From a virus, in the IMG/VR virus record IMGVR_UViG_3300021961_000688, positions 1 through 22,575 of that record: a stretch of 22,575 nt of DNA. One strand, 5' to 3'. Under the pieces are notes generated by a model. It saw only the letters and a list, made by a program, of their open reading frames with translations. It searched no databases and had not been told where the DNA came from. Below are positions 1 through 8,606 of this stretch, piece by piece. The position numbers and the translations under genes were made by a program. Numbering within the stretch: the stretch's first letter is position 1; each line of letters begins with the position of its first letter.

Positions 1-941
1 TTTACGAATAGTACGTTCTCTTCGATAGATCCCTGCTTGTCAAGACGAGAGATGATGCTATCAAAGTCAGCAAGAGTAGTTGGGTTACCACCACCCCATA
101 CGTTACCTCTGTTGTTCACAACGTAGAAGATACCTTCAGAACCCTTGTTACCAACTTGAGAGTTAGCAGTTTGAGTTGCTACACCTGAACCAGACTCAGC
201 AGGAACTGCTTCGATCATTGCAGTCTCAAGGTAGTCCTCGAAACGTAGACGAGTCTCGTGCTCAGACTTCAAATACCAAAGGTATCCAGTAGCACCGTTC
301 TCAGTAGTTACTTCTACCCATCCAATCTGAGCCATGTCGGAACCAGATACAGCGTACTTGTCCTTGATGATGATTGGAGAGTTGTCGAAGATTTCGTCTT
401 CAGCCTCCAAAGAACCGATCATTCCTATAGTACCTTTCTTAAATTCAGAACCGTAGATCCAAACAGAAAGAGGGTTAGTTCCAGGGAAAGTCTGTCCTCC
501 ACCTTCGTAGTAAGCCACATCAAATGTACCTGCGGTAGTGTTTACAGCAGTAACGATACCCTTGTTAGAAAGACCTGTAGAGTTTTCAGAAATGAATACA
601 GTCTGACCAACACGGATTGCAATTCCACTTACGTTAGAATCGTTTACAGTGATAGTAGCGGTGTCAGCAGCAGCAGCTGCGTTAGAATCACAGTTTACAT
701 ACTTGGTATGCAAACGACCTTGCTCAGCCCACTTGATCATGTCAGAGTTAGACGGCATCTCAGCACCTACCATTCGAAGGAATGAAGCTACTGTTCTGTT
801 ACCATAACGCTCGAATTCTTTCTCATAAGTATCAGGAAGATACTGGTTCAAGAAGTCAAAGTTGGTAATGTAATTAGTTGATAAAGGGACTTGTTCAGCA
901 CTTGGCTGCAACTGATATCCCGGGCTTGATAATACTGCCAT
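1..941 (-). CDS. Major capsid protein, partial (C-terminus beyond left edge)
   Basis: Probable major head protein. The minus strand reads open from ATG at 941 to the window edge, 313 codons with no stop. The N-terminus (MAVLSSPGYQLQPS) is followed at about residues 25-75 by a stretch with FLNQYLPDTYEKEFERYGNR and FLRMVGAEMPSNSD, the type of N-terminal arm and early helix seen in capsid proteins of Bacteroidota phages. The middle is rich in Gly, Thr, Ser, Val and Asn, as expected for beta-rich HK97-type insertions. Position supports the call: it is last in a TerL, portal, scaffold, capsid series. The 22-nt leader (942-963) is A-rich and has no clear Shine-Dalgarno. Synonymous codon choice looks optimised (GGT, GCT, AAC, CGT), as expected for the most highly expressed virion gene. 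Identity rests on position and general resemblance, not on a diagnostic motif. Confidence 0.8.
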   Translation of the reverse strand, partial: MAVLSSPGYQLQPSAEQVPLSTNYITNFDFLNQYLPDTYEKEFERYGNRTVASFLRMVGAEMPSNSDMIKWAEQGRLHTKYVNCDSNAAAAADTATITVNDSNVSGIAIRVGQTVFISENSTGLSNKGIVTAVNTTAGTFDVAYYEGGGQTFPGTNPLSVWIYGSEFKKGTIGMIGSLEAEDEIFDNSPIIIKDKYAVSGSDMAQIGWVEVTTENGATGYLWYLKSEHETRLRFEDYLETAMIEAVPAESGSGVATQTANSQVGNKGSEGIFYVVNNRGNVWGGGNPTTLADFDSIISRLDKQGSIEENVLFV

Positions 942-963
942 TGTTTTGTTTTGTTTTTAGTTA

Positions 964-2061
964 TTACATTTTTTTAATACTGCGGATTTTTAGACCCTTT
1001 CCAGAATCTGGAGCAACCGCCCTCACCTGCATTCCTCCCTTAGTAGCAACCTCTGGAGCTCTACGCTCAGACATGTTTATATTTTTGGTCTTACGTAAAA
1101 CGTCATCAGTAGCATCCGCTTGGCCTTGCTCATAAAAGAACTTGGCAAACTTCTCAGGATTCATAGCGATAGACAAAGACCTATGGTATCCAGCTGCATC
1201 CTTAATCAAACCACTTTCATCCAAGAACTTATTAACAAAGTTCATTGGACTAGACTGAATTGACTTTAGTTCAGCAGCAGATGCCGGAGCAAACACAATC
1301 TTCTTTTCGTTGACATCGAACTCAAATCCTTTAAAGTCTTTACTAAAGACCTCATCTGTTTTTTGGTCGAACCATCTACGCTTTCGATCACTCTCCTCCT
1401 GTACAGTCTTTGACTGTTTTGTATATTGACGATAGGCTTCAAACTCCTCCTTCTCTTCCTGAGACAAGCCCATTCCACTTGACTCAAGTGGGAACTTATA
1501 TTTCTCTTTCTGAGAGTTGAAGTAATTCTTCGCCTCGGCAATAGCCTTCTTTCTTGCAATCTTTGTACGCTTAATCTTTGACTCCTCATCCAAGTCCTCA
1601 TCGAAGGTATACTCCTCCATTAAGACATCGATATCCTCAGCGTCAAGATTCTGCTGTGTATCTGCAAGGTACTCTCTAAGCAAGGTGTCTGGGTCCATAG
1701 CATCGTAATCCTTCTTGAGTTTCACGAAGTCATCGAAGCCACGCCCAGTCTCCTTCTTATAATTCAAATAAGCAGCGACATCCTCAGGCAACTCTTCATT
1801 GCTCTGTCTCTGTTCCATCAACTCATCAAATGAGTTTATCTGCTTATTGTATCTCTTACCAATATATGAAAGAACTTTTTCTTCCGATAGCTCATCCTCT
1901 TCAAGCTGACTATCTTGAACTGCATTGTCAATATTAGAAGTATCCAAGCCAACTTGTACTTCACCGTTGATTTCCCTTTCATGTTTTTCAAGAAGCTCTT
2001 GTTCAACTTCCTGCATGCTCTTTGGCTCAACTGCATCTAGTGATCTTACTTTGATTTCCAT
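964..2061 (-). CDS. Putative scaffolding / head assembly protein (365 aa)
   Basis: Lies between portal and major capsid genes, the usual place of a scaffold. The protein is highly charged and predicted mostly helical. An acidic N-terminal two thirds (for example the runs around residues 50-65 and 140-165, full of Glu and Asp) includes likely coiled-coil segments. It ends in a short basic tail, GKGLKIRSIKKM. An acidic helical body with a small basic C-terminus is typical of phage scaffolds such as those of P22 and phi29, whose basic end docks onto the coat protein. No protease motif was seen, so processing by a maturation protease is not evident. Start is ATG at 2061, behind a TAAATTTG promoter-like box. 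It could instead be an internal head protein. Function is inferred from context and composition only. Confidence 0.55.
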   Translation of the reverse strand: MEIKVRSLDAVEPKSMQEVEQELLEKHEREINGEVQVGLDTSNIDNAVQDSQLEEDELSEEKVLSYIGKRYNKQINSFDELMEQRQSNEELPEDVAAYLNYKKETGRGFDDFVKLKKDYDAMDPDTLLREYLADTQQNLDAEDIDVLMEEYTFDEDLDEESKIKRTKIARKKAIAEAKNYFNSQKEKYKFPLESSGMGLSQEEKEEFEAYRQYTKQSKTVQEESDRKRRWFDQKTDEVFSKDFKGFEFDVNEKKIVFAPASAAELKSIQSSPMNFVNKFLDESGLIKDAAGYHRSLSIAMNPEKFAKFFYEQGQADATDDVLRKTKNINMSERRAPEVATKGGMQVRAVAPDSGKGLKIRSIKKM

Positions 2062-2081
2062 TTAATTAAATTTTATGTTTA

Positions 2082-2115
2082 CAAATTTATAGATTTTTTT
2101 TTATCGTGGCTCAAA
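2082..2115 (-). promoter_or_regulatory. Bacteroidota-type promoter candidate before scaffold/capsid genes
   Basis: On the minus strand TTTG (2115-2112) is followed after 22 nt by TAAATTTG (2089-2082), which matches the Bacteroidota -7 consensus TAnnTTTG. The box lies about 20 nt upstream of the ATG at 2061, and its -33 part falls inside the end of the portal gene. It would give the scaffold and capsid genes their own extra transcription. The following sequence (TTTGTAAACATAAAA) resembles the element at 18244-18215. Spacing is slightly long compared with the usual 19-21 nt. Confidence 0.45.
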
Positions 2116-4536
2116 CTCTGCCATGTCAAATCCATCAAGCGTATCCTCGTTAGACTCAAAGCTTAATGGAGGTAGATTATTCTTGCGCTGATTAATCAAT
2201 TTAGACTGCTCAGTATTCTGCTGGCTTATTCTCTTAGCCTTTGCGTCCTCCTTCATCTTCTCACGATCAGCAAGAGATATCTCCTTAACACCAGCGATCT
2301 GCATCTGATAGTTAAACTCTTCAGCCATCAACATTCTCTTAAGCTCAGCCTCAGCCTTTAACCTCTCAATATCGAATGCCACCTCCGCCTGCTTGAACTG
2401 CATCTTAGCCTGAGCCTCCAACTGAATCTTCTGCATAGCAGTCTGTGCTGCTAGTTCCTGAGACTGCATCTGCTGCATTGCTGCCATCTCCTGCTTCTGC
2501 ATAGCCATCTTATCCTCACGCTCCTGCTTCTTAACTCTCTTGAGTTTCAACAACTGGTTCGCTAACTTTAGATTCTTAATCTCTCTGATGTCAATAGCAT
2601 CCTCAAGGTTAATGTCACCCTTCGCCAATGCCACCTGAATGTTCTGCTCAAGTTGTGCCTTCTGCTCTTCGTCTGGAGAAATCTCAATGAAGATACCAAA
2701 GTCGTAGATGTACAAATCCTTAATGTCATTCAATATAGACACGTTGTACTTTCCAATCTTATTTGCAAAGTCATCCTTAAAGTCAGCATACTGCAAGATA
2801 TCAGCCACACGATACGTAAGTGCCTCAGCAAGTGAACGATAGATAAATAGACCACTCTCAAGGATGTGTCTAGTAGCAGTGTTCGAGTTAAGTGCCGCTA
2901 GTTTTTGTACACCAACCAATGCATTTGGATCAGGAGTAGAACCATCTCTTGCTTCGTTCAGTCCAGTTACAGACCGAATCATGTCAAGGTAGTGGTTGTA
3001 GTTAGCAATAAGCATCTGAGTCTTAGACGCTCCTGAGTTGGATGTCAGCTGCTGGATAGGTACCCTAGCATTGTTGAACTCACCATCCTGAGTGTAACTA
3101 CGTCCAATAACACTACCAGTCTGGAAGTATAGTCTCAACGCATCCTCAGGGTTGTATGCCGCACCTGTGCCCAAGTCAACCTCATTCAATCCATCAGCAT
3201 CAATGAAGACACCATCAGGAACTGTACGGGCAATAACCTGCTGTAGCTTTAAGTGAGTCAACTGAATCAAGTCAGCAAAAGGAATCATCCTTCTAACCAA
3301 CGACTCAATAACACCCTTATACATTCGTGGTGCTACTGCAACGTAGTTAGGCAATGCATGCTGAGAAGAAGACTTTGGTCTCACCATGTTCTCAGATAGT
3401 TGCCACTTCAATAAGAAGTTGGTGCCCATCACCATTACACCATCATACCATACGTCAATGGTCTTCTCAAGCTTTTCAAACTTACCATCCTCCATCATCT
3501 CTAATGGAGGGTTAAACTGATCGTCCTTCTCAATTACTCTAGTAGATCCGTTCTCAAGAATCTTCTTCTTATAGACCATCTTCTTTGTGGTCTTATAATT
3601 GAAGTACATCAAAGTACAGGTATCTTGATAGAACAAACTGTTCTCGTAAAATCTAGCAGTGTTGTAGTAATCGTACCAGCTCTGAGAGTATTTGGATATT
3701 TCATCCAAGTCCTCACGAGTAAGGGTAGGGTCAATCTTCAACAGCTCAGTCATTGGTACAGTCTTAATCTCACCCCAGTAGAAGCAGTCTTGGAAGAATG
3801 GATCTTCTGTGTAGCTATACACCACGTTAGCAGGGTCAACATAAGACACCTGTACGCCAGCACCTGGCAAGAACTCATGCTTAGCAATACCAATACCTAA
3901 CACAGTCAAGTCGTAGTCAATACGCTTGCGTGTATCCTGGTAGTGGTTCTCATCAAGGATAGTGTTAATCGCTTCTTCTTCGGCAATCTCAATAGCAGGC
4001 TTATACTTAAGCTGCATGTATAATGATAGTTCCTCATCAGTCTGAGGCAACTCCTCTGGGTTAGTCACAAATGGATCAACACCAGTTTCATTCTGTATCT
4101 TTAGCAACAGATCCTTAGCAAGCATCTGGCTCTCAATCATGTCCTGATACTTACTTCTCTTTGCCTGAGACATTGCATCCTGTGCGTATGCCTTTACCTT
4201 AAAGAGTCTATCGCTCATGCCATTGACAACAATGTCAACGAACTTAGGAAGGATAGGTACTGGAGTCCAGTCAAGGTTTAGATAAGATAAGTCACCATCA
4301 ATGGCCAGCTCATTCTTATATTTCTGAACGGATTGTTCACCTCTTGCGTACAAACGCAGTCGGTTAAACTCACCCCATTGATTATAGTATCTACATTGAC
4401 TGCCATCCTTTCTGAACCATTCGTACTGAATAGCCTGACCAATTTGAAGGCCATACTCTGGAGTTGCCTTCTCAGCATCAGATACAAACTGGCTTGGAAA
4501 TGCAGTTGAAGATATATTAATTACGACATCTTTCAT
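2101..4536 (-). CDS. Portal protein (811 aa)
   Basis: Dodecameric ring at the capsid vertex through which DNA is packaged and to which the tail joins. Length (811 aa) fits large portals such as those of crAss-like phages. The N-terminal quarter contains LNLDWTPVPILPKFVDIVV at residues 86-104, typical of the portal stem/wing entry region of this type. The body is mixed alpha/beta with many aromatic residues. From about residue 676 to 770 there is a long Gln/Met/Ala/Glu-rich helix (KMAMQKQEMAAMQQMQSQEL), followed by an acidic tail, as expected for a C-terminal barrel or crown. The ATG at 4536 overlaps the TGA of TerL (ATGA), so translation is probably coupled to the terminase. Its stop lies 39 nt before the scaffold ATG. 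Assignment rests on length, the terminase-portal-capsid order and the helical C-terminus. Confidence 0.85.
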   Translation of the reverse strand: MKDVVINISSTAFPSQFVSDAEKATPEYGLQIGQAIQYEWFRKDGSQCRYYNQWGEFNRLRLYARGEQSVQKYKNELAIDGDLSYLNLDWTPVPILPKFVDIVVNGMSDRLFKVKAYAQDAMSQAKRSKYQDMIESQMLAKDLLLKIQNETGVDPFVTNPEELPQTDEELSLYMQLKYKPAIEIAEEEAINTILDENHYQDTRKRIDYDLTVLGIGIAKHEFLPGAGVQVSYVDPANVVYSYTEDPFFQDCFYWGEIKTVPMTELLKIDPTLTREDLDEISKYSQSWYDYYNTARFYENSLFYQDTCTLMYFNYKTTKKMVYKKKILENGSTRVIEKDDQFNPPLEMMEDGKFEKLEKTIDVWYDGVMVMGTNFLLKWQLSENMVRPKSSSQHALPNYVAVAPRMYKGVIESLVRRMIPFADLIQLTHLKLQQVIARTVPDGVFIDADGLNEVDLGTGAAYNPEDALRLYFQTGSVIGRSYTQDGEFNNARVPIQQLTSNSGASKTQMLIANYNHYLDMIRSVTGLNEARDGSTPDPNALVGVQKLAALNSNTATRHILESGLFIYRSLAEALTYRVADILQYADFKDDFANKIGKYNVSILNDIKDLYIYDFGIFIEISPDEEQKAQLEQNIQVALAKGDINLEDAIDIREIKNLKLANQLLKLKRVKKQEREDKMAMQKQEMAAMQQMQSQELAAQTAMQKIQLEAQAKMQFKQAEVAFDIERLKAEAELKRMLMAEEFNYQMQIAGVKEISLADREKMKEDAKAKRISQQNTEQSKLINQRKNNLPPLSFESNEDTLDGFDMAEFEPR

Positions 4537-7500
4537 CTAATAATTTGACTTTGATTTCCAGTGTTAGCGTACTTTGCGAAATTAACACTAATTTTCGACT
4601 CTTTTTTCTCCGGTAAATATACGTGTTTTTGATTTGCCATTATAGCTAAGCCTGAACTGATTGACGCATCGTGCTTTGTTCTATCATTAATGTCAAACTT
4701 TGCCCAGTCCTCAAGCGTCCTAGTGAACGGCATTGTGCCTATTTCATCTGATGATCTATACGTGCTGGCTAAATCAAACCCTACAAACTTCTCAATGTAA
4801 GACTCAATAGCTGATGCATGTGACTGCTTCACCTCCTCAGAGGAGTTAGGTATACCACCTAGTTCTCGCTCTGTCTTGCTAAGCTTATTCAATGTGCGGT
4901 CAGGTCTATTCATGCTGAATGCCCTGTACCCTCTATTCTTAAAGTGATATAATATACGAGCTTTATTGTTCTCCGCAAGCATAGGCATACCATAAAACAC
5001 ACAGGCCATCAAAACTTCCTCAAAGAATATCTCCGCTGTCTGCGGTCTTGCAATATACTCCAAGAAGAACTGGTTAACAGGAGCATCGTCCATGTGGTAC
5101 TTAGTCATACCATGAAGTGCGCCATTAGATCCACGTCCTCCAACTACTGCTGATATATCATAGGGGTCACATCCAAACGAACCCAGGTGCTCATTGCCTG
5201 GGTACTTCACTCCATTCCTTATTTGAACATTGTTCTGCAAATACAATGGTGGTACCCAGCTAATTAAGAACCTGCCCCTAGAGTCAGGTGTCCATATCAC
5301 CTTACTGTCCTTGATGCCATCCTTCCAGTGAAACGACCCACGTGTCACCATCTGCCCCTCAATACCTGAATCGTTGTAGTCAATCTGCTGGTAAATCTTG
5401 GTAAGGTTAAAGATAGATGACTTGCTCTCATCACGGAATGCATGCGACTCCGTGCGTGGGAACTGACGATAGAACTCGTTGAGTGCATCAGCGTCATTCT
5501 TTAATGACTCCACCTCAGCCTCCCAGTAGTCTACCGCACCATTCTTTATCATCTGCCCATCAACACCAAGAATAGGAGTAACAGGCTTTCGAACCACAGG
5601 CATGCCATACCTATCGATAAAGCCCTCCATGTTCCACTCCATCGGTATAAACAATGAGTATAGACCGCTCTTAGTTTGTCCATTCGCATTTCTAGTTAAT
5701 ACATTTGAGTCATCATATAGTTTCTTGTAGTTGTCCCCACCCTTGCTCAACGCATTCGATGTAGACCCCATCATGCACTTGCCAATAATCTTGCTACCCA
5801 CCCTGAGACAGGTCTTAGTTACTCGCCAGTTGTTCAAAATATTATTTGGCTTAGTCCACTTAGCACTATTCATACTTATCGTAAAGTCAGATAAAATAAG
5901 CTTACGCTCGTCATCATTATCTGCATCTACTTGTATACCAACGTACTCGCCTTTATCTAGATACTCAACAGATACCTTATTCCTTCTTCCCGTAGAAATA
6001 GGATCATAACCTTCAAATGATTTCTTTTCAGTTATTAATGGAATCCTAGAAAGTTCTCCAGATAAACTTATCCTGTATACTTCTGTATTAAAATTTGACT
6101 TATAATTCTTTACATTACTGCAACTTATTCCACAAGAAAGAGCTAACATTCTAATCTGTTCGATTAAATCTTTTTTACTCATTCCTATTGAAATCATATT
6201 CTTTTTCTTATCTGAGTATCCATCAGTCTCAATAATCCCAGCAAGAAGTTGAAGTCTAGATTCAATAGATGACTTCATGTACTGATCAGGAATATACTTG
6301 TTATTGTATACACCAATCTTTCTAAGTTCTGAATTAATTCCTTTAAATCTAAATTCTACTATTTTATCAGACGTACTTTTCTTAAAATCAAAATCAATAC
6401 CTTTCATTTCAGCAATCCTTCCTAGGTAATGCAATATTTCAGGCTCCTCTTCTTTGTTTACAAGTATAGTAAACTCTTGTTTTCTACCATCTCCAAGCCA
6501 TAGTCCTAACAGATATGGCGGTATGCCATCATAGTTATCTGCCATTTCAATACCCTTTGATGTAACTCTTGTTAGATGTTGCTTCACAAACTTTGATTTA
6601 GACATGTACTCCTCTGGAGTCATTATCACCTCTTCATGTCGATGAGCATTATTTCTAGAATTAAACATGTACCGATTGAATACAAGTCTATGGTTTTTTG
6701 TAACGATGTAGTCTTCTCCGTAAGGCTGCTTAACCAAGTATCGGTCTGTTACACCATCAACTCGCTTCATAACTGTCTTTATCTTTCCTCCTTCAACCAT
6801 TACTTTGTCACCAACATTAATATCCCTTATTGGTTTAAACGTAAAGTCAGCCATCAACAGATTGGTATCTGGAGCATAGCATTCATCATGTGCCAAGAAT
6901 AGTAACTTCTCACCATCGTAAGAGTTCTCCTCAGTGTTCTTCCAGTCAATAGTGGTATCAAGACCAATCACCTCAGTGTCAGAGGCATTGGCCATGTTCT
7001 TCTTAGTAATCTTAGATGCAGGTACACGGTACGCAAGCTCAGTCTTTGGCTTGTCCATACCATCCATGATAGGTCTGAAGAAGAATGGTAGCCTACTATT
7101 TATTGGGACCACCTTGTCAGTGAACATCTTCTTAGCATCAGCACCTGTCTTAGACAGGATACCAACACGAGAGTCACGAGCAAGAGTGGCTATGTTCACG
7201 CACTCAGATGATGACATGAATGAGAACCCTGAGCGTCTAATCTTTAGGTATATCATACCAAATGACCTAGTGTCTGCTCTGCATGCCTCCCAGAATATAA
7301 AGAATATGCGGTTAGCCTCACGGTAGTCTGCGTATCCAACGTCAATGCTAGACCACTGCAAGTACATATAATGAGACCCTGTGATGTATGTTGGCTCACC
7401 ATTGTTCATGAACCACATTCCATCCTCACGCCTATCAAACTCTGTCTCAATGTAGTCCACCCACCTGTCCTTAAACTCAGCAGGCATCTCATTCCAGTGA

Positions 7501-7784
7501 AAGATTGACTGTATCTTTGATAACTCCTTTGGCAAATCTTGCCTCTCCCAGTACTGATCCCTGATGTTCTTGCTCCTTGAAAAGCAATCTTTAGGTGCCT
7601 TAGGCAACGCAATATTCAGCCCTGAGATATTTATGATATCACCTATCTCTCCAGTCCTAGATATAACCACCATGTCGTACTGCTCATTGTAGCCGTACAT
7701 CCATGTCCTCCCACTGTTCTTTTTATTTAAAGAGTTCTGTGGGACGTGATCCTTAACGATTCGATATAGACCTTCGCTCTGCAA
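4533..7784 (-). CDS. terL: Terminase large subunit interrupted by an intein (1083 aa precursor, 745 aa mature)
   Basis: ATP-driven DNA packaging motor and headful/cos nuclease. ATPase domain: residues 181-188 (KIRRSGFS) look like a deviant Walker A with its lysine at the front, as in lambda gpA (KSARVGYSK). Walker B is KLLFLAHDE at 293-301, ending in the catalytic Glu301. An intein (302-639) begins directly after Glu301. Nuclease domain: Asp873 (FGCDPYD), Glu938 (LAENN) and Asp1039 (KHDAS) are candidate metal ligands of an RNase H-like fold. Without the intein the protein is 745 aa, normal for a large TerL. The start is uncertain. The frame opens with TTG at 7784, preceded at once by AAGGA; there is no in-frame ATG before the upstream stop, and the first internal Met is residue 29. 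It overlaps the preceding gene by 32 nt and the portal by 4. Confidence 0.93.
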   Translation of the reverse strand: MQSEGLYRIVKDHVPQNSLNKKNSGRTWMYGYNEQYDMVVISRTGEIGDIINISGLNIALPKAPKDCFSRSKNIRDQYWERQDLPKELSKIQSIFHWNEMPAEFKDRWVDYIETEFDRREDGMWFMNNGEPTYITGSHYMYLQWSSIDVGYADYREANRIFFIFWEACRADTRSFGMIYLKIRRSGFSFMSSSECVNIATLARDSRVGILSKTGADAKKMFTDKVVPINSRLPFFFRPIMDGMDKPKTELAYRVPASKITKKNMANASDTEVIGLDTTIDWKNTEENSYDGEKLLFLAHDECYAPDTNLLMADFTFKPIRDINVGDKVMVEGGKIKTVMKRVDGVTDRYLVKQPYGEDYIVTKNHRLVFNRYMFNSRNNAHRHEEVIMTPEEYMSKSKFVKQHLTRVTSKGIEMADNYDGIPPYLLGLWLGDGRKQEFTILVNKEEEPEILHYLGRIAEMKGIDFDFKKSTSDKIVEFRFKGINSELRKIGVYNNKYIPDQYMKSSIESRLQLLAGIIETDGYSDKKKNMISIGMSKKDLIEQIRMLALSCGISCSNVKNYKSNFNTEVYRISLSGELSRIPLITEKKSFEGYDPISTGRRNKVSVEYLDKGEYVGIQVDADNDDERKLILSDFTISMNSAKWTKPNNILNNWRVTKTCLRVGSKIIGKCMMGSTSNALSKGGDNYKKLYDDSNVLTRNANGQTKSGLYSLFIPMEWNMEGFIDRYGMPVVRKPVTPILGVDGQMIKNGAVDYWEAEVESLKNDADALNEFYRQFPRTESHAFRDESKSSIFNLTKIYQQIDYNDSGIEGQMVTRGSFHWKDGIKDSKVIWTPDSRGRFLISWVPPLYLQNNVQIRNGVKYPGNEHLGSFGCDPYDISAVVGGRGSNGALHGMTKYHMDDAPVNQFFLEYIARPQTAEIFFEEVLMACVFYGMPMLAENNKARILYHFKNRGYRAFSMNRPDRTLNKLSKTERELGGIPNSSEEVKQSHASAIESYIEKFVGFDLASTYRSSDEIGTMPFTRTLEDWAKFDINDRTKHDASISSGLAIMANQKHVYLPEKKESKISVNFAKYANTGNQSQIIR
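5868..6881 (-). mobile_element. Intein with LAGLIDADG-type homing endonuclease, in TerL at Walker B
   Basis: In-frame insert of 338 aa that should excise itself from the TerL precursor. Block A starts with Cys302 (CYAPDTNLLM). Block B is TKNHRLVF with the expected Thr362 and His365. Two dodecapeptide motifs mark a LAGLIDADG endonuclease: LLGLWLGDG (425-433) and LLAGIIETDG (513-522). Block F is around 613-636 (EYVGIQVD and LSDFTI). The C-terminal splice residue is Asn639 and the +1 nucleophile is Ser640. The penultimate residue is Met638, whereas most inteins have His. Joining 301 to 640 restores HDE-SAKW, a natural run through Walker B. The insert DNA is visibly richer in A and T than the flanking exteins, which suggests separate acquisition. 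Both dodecapeptide motifs keep the acidic residue, so endonuclease activity is possible. Confidence 0.93.
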
Positions 7785-8046
7785 ATCCTTGTTTGGTTTC
7801 TGTTCTGTTCACTCCCTTGTCCAACATCTCAAGAGCCTCACGCTCAGCCTCTATCCTATTGAGAATCTCAAACGCATCAAAGATGGCTAACTTCTTTGTC
7901 GCTGCGGCATTCTTTAATCTGTCAGCAGACAACTCATCGTCATCCTCATGCTTAATGATGGCCTCCTTGGCAACCTTAATTAGTTGCTCTACAGCCTGGT
8001 GCCCTGCCTCAATTATCTTTAACTTAATTTCTTTAGGGTCTCTCAT
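7753..8046 (-). CDS. Putative small terminase subunit candidate (97 aa)
   Basis: Short, highly helical and charged protein immediately upstream of TerL, overlapping it by 32 nt. Its ATG overlaps the TGA of the preceding gene (ATGA). Small terminase subunits recognise phage DNA and usually sit directly before TerL, with a DNA-binding N-terminus and a central helical oligomerisation region. Here residues 1-35 could form helices rich in Lys and Glu, and 45-80 form a second amphipathic stretch (LKNAAATKKLAIFDAFEILN). No clear helix-turn-helix was recognised. The C-terminal end (NRTETKQGFAERRSISNR) is basic and polar. Function is inferred from position and size; a small unrelated head protein is equally compatible. 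Confidence 0.45.
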   Translation of the reverse strand: MRDPKEIKLKIIEAGHQAVEQLIKVAKEAIIKHEDDDELSADRLKNAAATKKLAIFDAFEILNRIEAEREALEMLDKGVNRTETKQGFAERRSISNR

Positions 8047-8606
8047 AGCTTTATAGTTATCTGATGGTCAAACATCCTATATAACTTCTCCCCATCTACA
8101 TCAAACTCATACTCACTGTCTGGCTTGAAGCATACCTTGTCACCTGTACGAATACCTTGAGATAGGAGATATGCATTAGGGTAGCGCATAATTCCCATGA
8201 GAGGTTCATGGGAGAATGGCTTCTTAATGTACGATTCAATTGCTGGGATAGGCTTAACAAAGCAGTAGCGGTCATAGGTATACCAAATATCGCCTCTGCG
8301 ATATAGGTAGAATTGGTCAGGCTCTATGAAGAACTTATCGTCTCTAAAAAATGACCGACCACTCTTACGTCTACCTCTAATGTCATTGTAGAACTTAAAT
8401 GCATTGTGGTGTACTAATAGTGTATCACCCTGCTGCACAGGACCATCGTATCCATAGGGCACCTCAATCACCTCAGCATATCTGTTGGAGAACTTGTGGT
8501 CCTCCTCTGATGTGTTGACAATGAACTCAATGCCACCAATATCCTTGGTGTTGTTGTATCGCTCACCATTTATTGGCTTCACGATAAAATCAAATGGGGA
8601 CTGCAT
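8043..8606 (-). CDS. Protein with two GroES-like barrel repeats (187 aa), function unknown
   Basis: Not recognised as a named phage family, but both halves resemble the core of the co-chaperonin GroES. Half one: IEFIVNTSEE (a mobile-loop-like position), then RYAEVIEVP, then VQQGDTLLVHHNAFKF, and after a basic insert FFIEPDQFYLYRRGD. Half two (about 144-187): GIRTGDKVCFKPDSEYEFDV, then DGEKLYRMFDHQITIKL. This follows the GroES order of a KxGDxV strand, an acidic turn, a G/D-E-x-hydrophobic strand and a C-terminal I/V strand. A central basic stretch (GRRKSGRSFFRDD) separates them. It lies in the structural cluster just before the TerS candidate and TerL, overlapped by the neighbours on both sides (TAATG and ATGA). 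It could be a co-chaperonin variant or a virion protein that borrowed the fold. The resemblance is by eye. Confidence 0.5.
   Translation of the reverse strand: MQSPFDFIVKPINGERYNNTKDIGGIEFIVNTSEEDHKFSNRYAEVIEVPYGYDGPVQQGDTLLVHHNAFKFYNDIRGRRKSGRSFFRDDKFFIEPDQFYLYRRGDIWYTYDRYCFVKPIPAIESYIKKPFSHEPLMGIMRYPNAYLLSQGIRTGDKVCFKPDSEYEFDVDGEKLYRMFDHQITIKL

Noticed and set aside
6934-7326. Plus-strand 130-aa frame opposite TerL ATPase domain
   Set aside because: Lies entirely within the strongly supported TerL coding strand; no promoter or recognisable product.
7753-7784. Frameshift between the 97-aa gene and TerL
   Set aside because: Both frames are complete with plausible ends; a 32-nt gene overlap is simpler, though the TTG start leaves some doubt.
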